Part shown: piece by piece, positions 1 through 8,147 of the stretch
How positions within the stretch are numbered: the first letter of the stretch is position 1
Layout of the letters: every line of letters begins with the position of its first letter
Assembly: GCA_947495775.1 (NCBI GenBank)
Contig: CANMAQ010000002.1
Location: 1 to 64,000, forward strand
Source: Jejuia algarum
GTDB taxonomy: Bacteria > Bacteroidota > Bacteroidia > Flavobacteriales > Flavobacteriaceae
Direction of reading: 5' to 3'
Length of the DNA stretch: 64,000 nt
Notes under the pieces: model-generated
Seen by the model: only the letters and a program-made list of their open reading frames with translations
What the model was told of the DNA's origin: nothing
Database searches by the model: none
Translations under genes and position numbers: made by a program

Positions 1-76
1 ACAAGAAGCTCTGCGAATATGAGATCATTTGCTTAAAGTTATAGAAATTAACAAACCTAAAAATCAGCAAGCCCTA

Positions 77-120
77 CATAATTGCAGATATAAGGCTGCG
101 ACATTATATCTGCAATTATG
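77..120. repeat. Perfect 16-bp inverted repeat (hairpin)
   Basis: Arm 77-92 (CATAATTGCAGATATA) is the exact reverse complement of arm 105-120, with a 12-base spacer. There is no T tract after it, so it is not an obvious intrinsic terminator. It lies in the tail repeat bordering unit 1 and could be a recombination or structural site. The function is inferred only from position. Confidence 0.75.
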
Positions 121-122
121 TC

Positions 123-146
123 AAATAGCGCCCAAAAGCGCTATTT
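123..146. repeat. Second inverted repeat, 9-bp arms
   Basis: AAATAGCGC at 123-131 is mirrored by GCGCTATTT at 138-146 with a 6-base loop. It starts two bases after the larger hairpin at 77-120, so the two form a double stem-loop. The function is unknown. Confidence 0.7.
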
Positions 147-337
147 CGCTAATTGTTATAAAATGTACTATAATGTTCTGCGTTATGTAACTTTGCTTGG
201 GAGAAAAAAGCGATTAATAAATAACTAATCTTCTTTTTAGATTTTTTTCTTTCCTAAAATTTTCTTTAAAAATGTAATGGAATACTCTTTTTGCAGCTAG
301 GGCAGGAGCGTAAAGGCAAAATGTGTATGGAATGGGA

Positions 338-532
338 TTATTTCTTGCCTGTTGAATAATTAACTCTCTTTTTAAAATCAATAATCTCATCTTTTAATTT
401 TTTATTGGCATTTTCTATTAGTTCGTTTTGAAGTTTCATAACTCTTAGTAAATCGTGAATTGCATTTAAATTATCAAGTTGAGTATAAACTACTCTTTCT
501 AAATCTGCTTTTGTATATTTTGGATATGGCAT
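338..532 (-). CDS. Small helical protein, island unit marker (copy 1)
   Basis: A 64-residue, highly charged, probably all-helical protein of unknown function. The middle (LDNLNAIHDLLRVMKLQNEL) has heptad-like hydrophobic spacing and could form a coiled coil. A close paralogue is at 11245-11442, differing mainly by conservative changes. In both places the gene is divergent from a small XRE regulator, which makes the pair a marker of the repeated unit. Retention of the reading frame in both copies argues that it is a real gene. It could be an antitoxin-like or regulatory partner of the divergent operon, but no recognised domain supports that. Confidence 0.7.
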   Translation of the reverse strand: MPYPKYTKADLERVVYTQLDNLNAIHDLLRVMKLQNELIENANKKLKDEIIDFKKRVNYSTGKK

Positions 533-553
533 TGTTCTTGTCTTAAGATTAAA

Positions 554-625
554 TATTCCGATTATCAGAACAAATATACATAAATACGGATAAAATAAAA
601 ATTAAAAGTTCATAAAATCGGAATA
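554..625. promoter_or_regulatory. Divergent regulatory region with inverted repeat
   Basis: TATTCCGAT at 554-562 is the exact reverse complement of ATCGGAATA at 617-625, and a related ATACGGAT lies between them. The pair sits between the divergent 64-residue gene and the XRE regulator, where an autoregulating controller protein would bind. The operator role is inferred. Confidence 0.45.
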
Positions 626-669
626 ATTTATCATATCATGTAAATTTATGTTCTTAAAATCAGACAATA

Positions 670-888
670 ATGACCGAATTAGGATTGTTCCTATCACGAA
701 AATCAGTAAACCGTTCCGATGTTTCAAGAAAAACAGGAATAAGTAAAACTAGGCTTAGTGAACTAGCAAATAACAAGAGTACAAAGCTTAGAGCAGATGA
801 ATTGTACCTTATAGCTTTAGCTATAGGTATAACTCCTTGCGAGATATTTGAAGAAGTTTGCAAAAAATTAAAGCTTAAAAATCAATGA
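670..888 (+). CDS. XRE-family HTH regulator (controller-like)
   Basis: A 72-residue protein that is essentially one helix-turn-helix domain (roughly residues 8-62; recognition region GISKTRLSELANNKS). Small XRE proteins just upstream of methyltransferase genes commonly act as controller (C) proteins of restriction-modification systems, delaying effector expression until the host DNA is methylated. The stop overlaps the methyltransferase start by four bases (ATGA), so the two are translationally coupled and head a five-gene operon. The equivalent position in unit 2 (11637-11843) has an XRE protein of clearly different sequence, so the regulator has been exchanged between units. The DNA target is unknown; the inverted repeat at 554-625 is a candidate. 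Confidence 0.85.
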   Translation: MTELGLFLSRKSVNRSDVSRKTGISKTRLSELANNKSTKLRADELYLIALAIGITPCEIFEEVCKKLKLKNQ

Positions 889-2108
889 ATTTTATAGATT
901 TATTTTCTGGTGCAGGAGGCCTTTCGGAGGGATTCATTAAGGCAGGGTTTAATCCAATTGCTCACGTAGAAATTGATGAGAACGCTTGTAAAACTTTAGA
1001 AACTCGATTAGTCTACCATAAATTGAAAGAGGAAGGTAAACTAGACAACTACTATGATTACTTGCAATCAAAAACTTCTCGTATAGATTTTCTTAAAAAA
1101 TATGGGGACAGAGAATTACTCGATTCCGTTTTGAATATTGGAATAGGAGGAAAGAATAATAGTATAATATTCAATAAAATTGATGAATTAACTGGTGATA
1201 AAGAAATAGATTTAGTTGTTGGAGGTCCTCCTTGTCAAGCCTATTCTTTAGTTGGTAGGGCAAGAGATAAAGATGGAATGAGAAATGACCCTAGAAATCA
1301 TTTATACAAAGAATATGCAAAATTCTTAAAAAATTATAACCCAAAAGTTTTCGTTTTCGAAAATGTAATGGGTTTAGTTACAGCCGATGAAGGCAAGTAC
1401 TTTAAAAATATGCAAGCTTATTTTAAAAGAATAGGTTATGAATTAGATTATACGATTCAAAATTCTGCTGATTTTGGAGTGCTTCAAAATAGAAAAAGAA
1501 TCATTTTAATAGGTTGGCAAAAGAATAGTGATTTTAGTTATCCAGAATTTGATAAAGAAAATAAAGATTGGAAAGTAAGTGATTTACTTAATGATTTGAA
1601 AAAATTAAAGCCAGGAGAACAAAATAACTTAACTAAGTATAAAACTGATAGTTCAGAATATCTTAAAAAATTTGAATTAAGAAATGGAGTTGATTTTGTT
1701 ACACAACATCTAGCCAGACCTCATAATGAAAGAGATTTAGCAATTTATAAAATTGCAATTAAAAAATGGCTAAAAAATGAAGAACGCCTTAAATATCCAG
1801 ATTTACCAGAAAACTTAAAAACACATAAAAATCAAAAATCATTTTTAGATAGATATAAAGTTGTAGACCCAAATGGTTATTCACATACAATGGTAGCTCA
1901 TATTTCTAAAGATGGTCATCATTACATTTATCCAGACACTAAGCAAGTACGTTCACTTTCTGTTAGAGAAGCAGCAAGAATACAATCATTCTCTGATGAT
2001 TTCTTTTTTGAAGGAGGAAGAAGTGCTGCTTTCAGACAAATTGGAAATGCTGTTCCTCCTCTAATGGCTAAAGAAATTGCAATGAAAATCAGAACACAAA
2101 TCTTATGA
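885..2108 (+). CDS. DNA cytosine-5 methyltransferase
   Basis: Transfers a methyl group from S-adenosylmethionine to C5 of cytosine in a specific DNA site. The 407-residue protein has the class motifs in order: motif I FIDLFSGAGG (residues 3-12), motif IV VGGPPCQAYS with catalytic Cys117, motif VI FENV, motif VIII QNRKRIILIG, and motif X RQIGNAVPP near the C-terminus. Target recognition should lie between motifs VIII and X (about residues 225-360); specificity cannot be read by eye. It overlaps the upstream regulator and the downstream GHKL gene by four bases each, so it belongs to one tight operon. No classical restriction endonuclease follows, so the restricting partner, if any, must be one of the next three proteins. 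Family assignment is secure; role as protector in a defence system is inferred. Confidence 0.96.
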   Translation: MNFIDLFSGAGGLSEGFIKAGFNPIAHVEIDENACKTLETRLVYHKLKEEGKLDNYYDYLQSKTSRIDFLKKYGDRELLDSVLNIGIGGKNNSIIFNKIDELTGDKEIDLVVGGPPCQAYSLVGRARDKDGMRNDPRNHLYKEYAKFLKNYNPKVFVFENVMGLVTADEGKYFKNMQAYFKRIGYELDYTIQNSADFGVLQNRKRIILIGWQKNSDFSYPEFDKENKDWKVSDLLNDLKKLKPGEQNNLTKYKTDSSEYLKKFELRNGVDFVTQHLARPHNERDLAIYKIAIKKWLKNEERLKYPDLPENLKTHKNQKSFLDRYKVVDPNGYSHTMVAHISKDGHHYIYPDTKQVRSLSVREAARIQSFSDDFFFEGGRSAAFRQIGNAVPPLMAKEIAMKIRTQIL

Positions 2109-4279
2109 GAATAGATTCTAAAAAGAATTTTTTTGAACCCAGAGCAAGGTTACTCCTTCAACTTGGCGATAAATTAATAAAGAATGAAAACGTTGCTTTA
2201 TTGGAGCTTATTAAAAACTCATATGATGCGGATTCAAGAAATGTAAAGCTAAGACTAAATCAAATTACAAATAAAGACATAGGTACTATTGATATAGTTG
2301 ATGATGGGGAAGGTATGGATATGGGTATCATAGAAAATGCTTGGTTAGAACCAGGTAGTGACCATAAAGAACAGCTTACAAAAAAAAATATACGCACTAA
2401 AAAATTTAAAAGATTACCAATAGGAGAAAAAGGAATTGGCAGATTTGGTGTACATAAATTAGGTAATAAAATTGAACTTGTTTCCAAGCAAAAAAATGGT
2501 AATGAAGTTGTTGTCGAAATAGATTGGAATAAATTCTCCAAGTCAAAATACTTAAAAGATGCCAAGTTTGAAGTTTATGAAAGAACACCAGAATATTTCA
2601 AAGGAAATAGAACAGGTACGAGAATTACAATTTCAAATTTAAGGACAGCTTGGGACAAAAAAATGGTAAGAGATTTATATAAATCTGTTTTTACATTAAA
2701 CTCTCCATTTTTAAAAGGTGGTAAATTTAAAGTAGATATTGAAACAGACAATAATAATCTTATAGAGAAACTTCCTGTTTGGGAAGATATTAAAGATTTT
2801 TCTTTATGGCATTTCAAGTGTAAAATTAAAGGACACGAAATTACCGAATTTGATTATGAATTTAAACCTTGGGCATCCATTAAAGGTGTTAGTGGTAGAA
2901 AATTAAATTTAAAAGATGATGAATATATTCAAGACCGTTCCACTATATCTGTAAAAGTAAAAGGAGAAAAAAAGAAAGAAGAAATTCTAAATTTGGGTAA
3001 AAAATATGGAGATAAAGCTAACTATAAAACTATTGGAGAAATAAGTTTTGAAGGATATATCTTTGATCGAGATAGAACTACTTTGGAATTAAGTAGCCAT
3101 TTTGGATTACAATTACTTAAGGAGTATTTAGATGAGCAAGGTGGAATTCGTGTTTACAGAGATAATATTAGAGTCAATGAATACGGAGAAAAGGGTAATG
3201 ATTGGTTAAGTTTAGATTTAAGAAGGATAAACGTTCCTGCAAAAAGGGTAAGTAATAATATAATCTTGGGTGTTATAGACCTAAAACAAGAAGAAAGCAC
3301 TGCGCTGATTGAAAAAACGAATAGAGAAGGTTTTATAGAAAATGAAGCATTTAATGATTTTTGTGCCGCGATATTATATACTTTAAATATTGTTGAAAAT
3401 TTAAGAAAAACAGATAAAGACAATATTAGGAGAAAAATAAATCCTACTGAGAAACAAGAACCAGTACTCCATAATTTGGGAAAATTAAAAAGTATTATTG
3501 ATAAAAAAATTAAGGATGAACCCTTAAAAAAACAAATCAATACGCATTTAATTAAGATTGAAGATGATTATAATCATATTAATGAAGTTCTATTAACAAG
3601 TGCAGGAGTTGGTCTGACTATGGGAGTTGGTATTCACGAAGTAGAAAAAGTTATTGCTGAATTAAAATTGATTGTTGAAGAGGAAGATGTACCTGAACAA
3701 ATATTGAATATGGTTGTTCATTTGGATGAAGTAATTGAAAATTATAGTGATTTATTTCGTCAAAGTGAAAAAAAGGAAGAGGATATACTTAAACTTCTAA
3801 AAGGAGCTATTTTCAATGTTGAATATAGAATGAAAGCTCACGATATTTTTCTTCAAAGTGATTTTCTAAATAGAAAGTCACTAATAATTCCCTGTAGTAA
3901 AAGGCTTCTACTAGGAGCCGTAATGAATATTTTAGATAATTCAATCTATTGGTTAGAACGTAAATACACAAAACTTAGAACGAAAGAGGGAATACTTTTT
4001 GAAAAAAAAATATTGATTGATTTTACTGTGGACAATGAAGGATATATAAATCTAATTATAGCAGATAATGGCTTTGGTTTTGGAATTCCTACTCAGCAAA
4101 TTACTAAACCATTTATTACTGACAAACCAAATGGTATGGGATTAGGTCTTCATATTGTAAAAGAGATAATGAAAGTTCAAGGCGGACAATTATATTTTCC
4201 AGAATATGGAGAGTGTGAAATTCCAGATGAATTTCAAGATGGAGCTGTTGTCGTACTTAAGTTAAAAAAAATAATATAG
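2105..4279 (+). CDS. Dual-GHKL ATPase (MORC/Hsp90-like plus kinase-like)
   Basis: A 724-residue protein with two GHKL ATP-binding folds. The N-terminal one has an N-box (LLELIKNSYDAD, Asn38), DDGEGM (66-71) and GEKGIGRFG (107-115), as in Hsp90/MutL/MORC ATPases. The C-terminal one (about 600-720) resembles histidine-kinase catalytic domains: VMNILDNSIYW, IADNGFGFG and GMGLGLHIVKEI. Just before it is a helical segment with VGIHEVEKVI, whose His511 sits where a dimerisation/phosphoacceptor His would be. GHKL ATPases of the MORC type are known in bacterial restriction-modification operons. The next gene encodes a receiver-like protein one base after the stop, so a phosphorelay or ATP-gated clamp is plausible. 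Neither activity is proven, and the His may not be phosphorylated. Confidence 0.85.
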   Translation: MRIDSKKNFFEPRARLLLQLGDKLIKNENVALLELIKNSYDADSRNVKLRLNQITNKDIGTIDIVDDGEGMDMGIIENAWLEPGSDHKEQLTKKNIRTKKFKRLPIGEKGIGRFGVHKLGNKIELVSKQKNGNEVVVEIDWNKFSKSKYLKDAKFEVYERTPEYFKGNRTGTRITISNLRTAWDKKMVRDLYKSVFTLNSPFLKGGKFKVDIETDNNNLIEKLPVWEDIKDFSLWHFKCKIKGHEITEFDYEFKPWASIKGVSGRKLNLKDDEYIQDRSTISVKVKGEKKKEEILNLGKKYGDKANYKTIGEISFEGYIFDRDRTTLELSSHFGLQLLKEYLDEQGGIRVYRDNIRVNEYGEKGNDWLSLDLRRINVPAKRVSNNIILGVIDLKQEESTALIEKTNREGFIENEAFNDFCAAILYTLNIVENLRKTDKDNIRRKINPTEKQEPVLHNLGKLKSIIDKKIKDEPLKKQINTHLIKIEDDYNHINEVLLTSAGVGLTMGVGIHEVEKVIAELKLIVEEEDVPEQILNMVVHLDEVIENYSDLFRQSEKKEEDILKLLKGAIFNVEYRMKAHDIFLQSDFLNRKSLIIPCSKRLLLGAVMNILDNSIYWLERKYTKLRTKEGILFEKKILIDFTVDNEGYINLIIADNGFGFGIPTQQITKPFITDKPNGMGLGLHIVKEIMKVQGGQLYFPEYGECEIPDEFQDGAVVVLKLKKII

Positions 4280-4280
4280 A

Positions 4281-5723
4281 ATGATATTACCTACTAATGG
4301 AAAAGTTGTGGTTTTTGATGACGAATATGATGAAGTAAAAGGGTTATTGAAAGCATTATCAAAACAAGGAATACCATATAACTATTACCAAGATGAAACA
4401 GGGGAAGATTTACCTGAAGAGCCAATAAAAAATGTACGATTAGTTTTTTTAGATTTACAATTGATTACTGGTCAGTCAATGTCTAATCACGCAATAATAT
4501 CTAGTATTGGAGCAAGATTGGGAAAAGTCATAGAACCAAGTAACAATTATATTTTAGTCTATTGGAGTACAAAAGAAACTAAATATAAAGATACTATTGA
4601 TGCTGCATTTGAAGACCGTCTTAAAGATTATAAACCAATTATAAAGATTAGTCTAAATAAAATAGAAGCTCGTAAAAAAGGAGATGAGGTAGTCAACTAT
4701 ATTATCCAAGAAATACAAAATAAATCAGAAGATTTCAGTTTGTTCAAAGTGTTTTCACTTTGGGAGAACCTAGTTAATAATTCAGCAGGTAAACTAGTAA
4801 ATGATTTTACTCATTTTATAGGAAAAGATTGTGATTGGGATGATTCTGCTAAATACGTTTTATACAAATTAGCTCAGGCCTATTCAGGTAAACAAATTGA
4901 AAATAAATCTGAATTAGAACAAGTTGAAGATGCTTTTTTTACACTAAATTATACGTTATTAGATTCAATTGAAAATTCAATAAATTCAAAACTTAACGAA
5001 CATTCAGAGAACCTTAAAAATGTTATTTCTGGAAATTATACTCCATCTAATCCATATAACTCCATAATAAATAAAAAACTGCTTTTATCTCAAAACGGTT
5101 TTGAAGCTTTGGTACCAGGGAGTTTGTTTTTAATTGACGAAGAACTAAGTTCTAAGGAAAAATATCTAAAACAAAAATTTGAAGACAAATGTAATAACCC
5201 CAAAATACCTGAAAATAAAAAAGATAGCATTGTTAAAAAATTACAAAAAGCATTAAATGATGATTTATCTGGAGTTGAGTTTCAAAGAAAAGCGATAAAT
5301 AAAAATTTTAATATTCTTGTAAGCTCTATTATCAAGCCAGATGTTGAAGGAGAAAGAGCTAAAATATTAAATGATATTATTGAAAGTTCTATTAAAATAG
5401 AAATTAATATTTCGCCATTATGTGATTACGCTCAAAGAAAAATGCATTGTTGTAGATTTCTTCCAGGTCTTTTTATTCCTTTAAATTTATTTAAAAATAT
5501 AAATACTAAAAATGCATATAATTATATTTCTGATGGAGTTATAAGATTTGAAGGGGATATAGATTATAAATTAGTTTTTGATTTCAGGTTTCTTTATTCT
5601 AGGCCAGAAAAATTAATTAAGAATAGAAATGCTAACTATAAAGTTAGACATCAATTATTAAGTGATATCCAACTAAAACTAGGGACTCATATAAATAGAC
5701 CAGGAGTGTTATATGTTCCATAA
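4281..5723 (+). CDS. Response-regulator-like protein with unknown effector
   Basis: A 480-residue protein. The first 120 or so residues look like a receiver domain: acidic pair in VVVFDDEYDE (Asp13, Asp14), candidate phosphoacceptor Asp58 in LVFLDLQL, and a later ILVYWSTKE strand where receivers carry Ser/Thr and Lys. The remaining 350 residues match no output domain I know; they are helical and charged, with a conserved-looking motif ISPLCDYAQRKMHCCR about two thirds through that could bind metal. The gene starts one base after the dual-GHKL gene, so the two proteins are probably partners. The unknown C-terminal part may be the effector of the system. The receiver call is moderately sure; everything about output is inference. 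Confidence 0.7.
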   Translation: MILPTNGKVVVFDDEYDEVKGLLKALSKQGIPYNYYQDETGEDLPEEPIKNVRLVFLDLQLITGQSMSNHAIISSIGARLGKVIEPSNNYILVYWSTKETKYKDTIDAAFEDRLKDYKPIIKISLNKIEARKKGDEVVNYIIQEIQNKSEDFSLFKVFSLWENLVNNSAGKLVNDFTHFIGKDCDWDDSAKYVLYKLAQAYSGKQIENKSELEQVEDAFFTLNYTLLDSIENSINSKLNEHSENLKNVISGNYTPSNPYNSIINKKLLLSQNGFEALVPGSLFLIDEELSSKEKYLKQKFEDKCNNPKIPENKKDSIVKKLQKALNDDLSGVEFQRKAINKNFNILVSSIIKPDVEGERAKILNDIIESSIKIEINISPLCDYAQRKMHCCRFLPGLFIPLNLFKNINTKNAYNYISDGVIRFEGDIDYKLVFDFRFLYSRPEKLIKNRNANYKVRHQLLSDIQLKLGTHINRPGVLYVP

Positions 5724-5730
5724 ATAACTT

Positions 5731-6150
5731 ATGGGAAAAGAACTTTTAAAAGATTACCTGAAATTTGAATTAGCAAGTCTAGATTTAGAATTAGTCACAA
5801 AATCTGATGGGAGGGAAGGGGTTGATTTTTTAATTGGAAACCACGGCATATACCTACAACCATTTGATTTAGATACTGTAAAACAAAGTATCAAAATCCC
5901 AAAACAAGATTTAGGAGAACTAAACGATGACTTATTTATCGCTTTAGTTTTAATCATAGAGCAACAGCCAAGAGTTGTATATCTAATTCCGTCGACACAA
6001 TTAGAAGATTCCAATGACAATTTCTTTGTAAATAACGAAGTGAGTTCTATGCCTAGTTTATCTAATTGGGAAATCAAAATATCGAGCAAATCCATTGTAG
6101 AGTTAGAAAAATACGCTTTAAACAATATGATTACTAAACTAGAACCTTAG
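5731..6150 (+). CDS. Putative nuclease-fold protein, island marker (copy 1)
   Basis: A 139-residue protein, last gene of the operon, seven bases after the receiver-like gene. The layout REGVDFLI, then IYLQPFDLD, then a DLFIALVLI strand and RVVYLIPS resembles small PD-(D/E)XK-type proteins found near restriction systems, in which GxDF supplies the first acid and a following E/QxK the next residues. Here the second element reads YLQP, so the active site may be degenerate. A close paralogue, about three quarters identical by eye, is at 11840-12250, also last in its unit and followed by the same non-coding tail. It could be the nuclease of the system, an inhibitor or an adaptor. The fold is inferred from sequence pattern only. 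Confidence 0.6.
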   Translation: MGKELLKDYLKFELASLDLELVTKSDGREGVDFLIGNHGIYLQPFDLDTVKQSIKIPKQDLGELNDDLFIALVLIIEQQPRVVYLIPSTQLEDSNDNFFVNNEVSSMPSLSNWEIKISSKSIVELEKYALNNMITKLEP

Positions 6151-7246
6151 TTTTATAATATTATGTAAAATAGAGTCCGTGTTTTCTACTCAGATGAAGC
6201 GTTGGCAAAACGGCCTCATAAAACTTTGGTTAAAACACGTGTCAAAAGCAATGATCCAGTGAATGATTGATTTTGACGGCGAGTTGATGCGGCTGGAAAA
6301 TGAGCGTACACAAGAACAAAATTGAAAGTTAGCTTCTTTGTGTATTTTACTAAAAATGTCTACTAGACATTTTCTTAACGCTAAATAGTCTAAAATATAG
6401 CGATTGAGCCGTACATTGTTTCCAAAGGATTATGCAGCCTTGAAATCGTAGATTCACGAATCCTTTGAAAAACAATAAAAATATTTAGTATTTTTTTGTT
6501 TCTTTTTGTATCAAGACAAAAAGATATAGAACATTTGTAAGCTTTAAATAAATGTACAATTTGAACAAGTGTATAGAAATTTTAGAGCGTGGATTTGAGC
6601 TGGGAAAAATTTTATACTCTTGTGGCTAGTTAGCGAGAATTGTCTAGAAAAAAATTTTGCAGAATTTTTCATCGAATACGCGAATTTTAAACAAGAAGCA
6701 AAAGCTAGCTTTTTTGGCGGTGGCAAGCGATGGATAATTGTGTTTAAAAAAATTACTGCGACAGCATAATTAGTTGCCAAAAAGCAATCGAGCGTTTGAG
6801 AGCGGCAATTTTACATAACGGCTAATTATAGCTACACATGTGCAGCACAATGTTTATCGATAATGTCAAAACCTAAAATCCAAATGTGTAATGACCCCCA
6901 GATGAAAGTTTCTTTAATAGACTGCACATTCTGGGATATTTTACATAGTATAGAATTATAGCTATCCAATGTTATGAAATACATTTGTACTATAATGTTC
7001 TGCGTTATGTAACTTTGCTTGGGTAAAAGCGAAGTTCTTTAACCCAATTTTCTTGGATTTTTTTCTTTCTAAAAGTTTCTTCAAAAATGTAATGAAATAC
7101 TCTTTGCCCGAAGCGACGGTAGGAGTGAAGTGGGAATGTGTATGGAATGGTTTATTCTCTCTAATTTCCAATTAATTACGGAATCCCATAATAAGTTAAT
7201 TATTACAATTTTGTATATTTAAAAAGTATAAAAACACTTTTAAGAA
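6151..7246. repeat. Non-coding tail of unit 1 (1.1 kb, mostly shared with unit 2)
   Basis: No credible gene; open frames here are not protein-like and the best one is simply part of the repeat. Segments match the tail of unit 2 in order: 6151-6215 with 12251-12315, about 6396-6434 with 12443-12495, 6490-6831 with 12549-12890 (one mismatch), and about 6880-7000 with 12938-13045. Between them the tails differ by insertions or deletions. From about 6985 on, the sequence instead matches the left edge of the window (160-330). The 21-base stretch 6353-6373 is an inverted repeat (AAAATGTCTA, one base, TAGACATTTT). Confidence 0.8.
6490..6831. repeat. 342-bp repeat block, copy A
   Basis: Identical to 12549-12890 except for one base (A at 6799, C at 12858), with a constant offset of 6059. 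Flanking tail sequence is much less conserved, so this block was copied or homogenised recently, or is under strong constraint. It ends near TTACATAACG (6811-6820), whose reverse complement CGTTATGTAA occurs at 7003-7012 and at 181-190. Confidence 0.93.
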
Positions 7247-7447
7247 ATGAATAAATACGAACTAAAAATTGTCTCAATTATTGATGACGAACGTGTTGTT
7301 TTATTACAAGCATTTTTATATGCTGAAAATGAAAATATTGCTAATACAATGGCTGACAACATTTTTACTACATACCAAGATAATAGTAATTATACCGAAT
7401 ATTATGAGGGTATTGTTGTACAAAGACCATTAACTTTAGTTGAGTAA
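7247..7447 (+). CDS. Hypothetical small protein
   Basis: A 66-residue acidic protein with no family I recognise. It starts 23 codons' worth of AT-rich leader after the tail repeat and ends 23 bases before the next gene, so the two may be cotranscribed. It is the first gene after the unit 1 tail, in a stretch of accessory genes absent from unit 1. No membrane segment or motif is visible. Confidence 0.6.
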   Translation: MNKYELKIVSIIDDERVVLLQAFLYAENENIANTMADNIFTTYQDNSNYTEYYEGIVVQRPLTLVE

Positions 7448-7470
7448 ATTCCTAATCGATTATAAATTGA

Positions 7471-8088
7471 ATGCACTATAAATTAACACAGGAAATAATA
7501 AAACTGAGTGAGTCAGATTATTGGCATAGTGCTAAAAATGAATGGAATTTTGAATATGCATATTATAGCGATGAATTACAAAGATGTCTTTGTGGGCATT
7601 ATCCAATTAAAAATGTCTGTGTCATTAAAAACACCATAAATAATAGACATACTGAGGTTGGGAATTGTTGTGTGAATAAATTTTTAGGAATAGATGAAGG
7701 AAACAAAATTTTCACATCAATTAAACGATTAAAAGAAGACCCAACAAAAAGTATGAGTCCAGAAGTTTTGGAGTACCTATTTAATAAAAAGGTATTAACC
7801 GACTTTGAATATAAATTTTACTTAGATACAATTAGGAAACGTAAATTTTCTTATAAACAACTTGAAATACGCAAAAAAATAAATCAAAAGTTAATTGATT
7901 TCACGAGTTATGAATCTAACTCTAATTTTTCAAGAATCAATTTAGTATTAAAATGGGCAGAAGAGAATACTTGGTTTGATACAAGCTATGTTCATTCTTT
8001 GAAGCAGAATTGCAAAAGAAGAGGGAAATTGACCGAAAACCAATCTAAAGCTCTTGAGAACATAATTAAAAAACTAAAAATTGAATAA
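7471..8088 (+). CDS. Hypothetical protein with Cys-rich zinc-binding-like motif
   Basis: A 205-residue, lysine-rich protein. Residues about 38-70 contain CLCGHYPIKNVCVIKN, then an Asn-rich turn, then EVGNCCVNKFLGI. This CxCG plus GxCCVxKF arrangement is a known recurring pattern in phage and bacterial proteins of unknown function and probably forms a zinc-binding treble-clef or ribbon fold. The rest is helical and basic, suggesting nucleic acid contact. It follows the 66-residue gene closely and converges on the minus-strand gene at 8146. The biological role is unknown. Confidence 0.65.
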   Translation: MHYKLTQEIIKLSESDYWHSAKNEWNFEYAYYSDELQRCLCGHYPIKNVCVIKNTINNRHTEVGNCCVNKFLGIDEGNKIFTSIKRLKEDPTKSMSPEVLEYLFNKKVLTDFEYKFYLDTIRKRKFSYKQLEIRKKINQKLIDFTSYESNSNFSRINLVLKWAEENTWFDTSYVHSLKQNCKRRGKLTENQSKALENIIKKLKIE

Positions 8089-8116
8089 TTCTTTTCGTAT
8101 TTAAATTGGAAAAGAC

Positions 8117-8147
8117 AAGAAGCCCTTTCCCAAGGAAAGAACTTCTT
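8117..8147. repeat. Imperfect hairpin between convergent genes
   Basis: Arms 8117-8130 and 8134-8147 pair through CTTTCC/GGAAAG and AAGAAG/CTTCTT with a mismatch between. It spans the gap between the convergent genes and touches the stop codon of the minus-strand gene. Without a clear T tract it is only a possible terminator. Confidence 0.4.

Larger units (their letters stand above)
1..337. repeat. Gene-free left edge; right end of an island tail repeat
   Basis: No credible gene. Two adjacent perfect inverted repeats lie at 77-120 and 123-146. From about 165 the sequence matches the tail after unit 1 (about 6985-7160): both carry CGTTATGTAA followed by CTTTGCTTGGG, and later a shared stretch ending ATGTGTATGGAATGG. 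This shows that another copy of the tail ends here, so the island probably continues to the left of the window. Confidence 0.7.

Noticed and set aside
1..146. Hairpins at the left edge as a CRISPR array
   Set aside because: Only two different hairpins without regular direct repeats or spacers, and no cas genes.
6544..6780. 78-codon minus-strand open frame, identical to 12603-12839
   Set aside because: It lies fully in the 342-bp non-coding repeat. Identity of the frame only reflects identity of the DNA; the composition is not protein-like and there is no start signal.
160..7020. CGTTATGTAA words as integron attC sites
   Set aside because: The words do not fit the GTTRRRY/RYYYAAC core of attC, and no integron integrase is visible.
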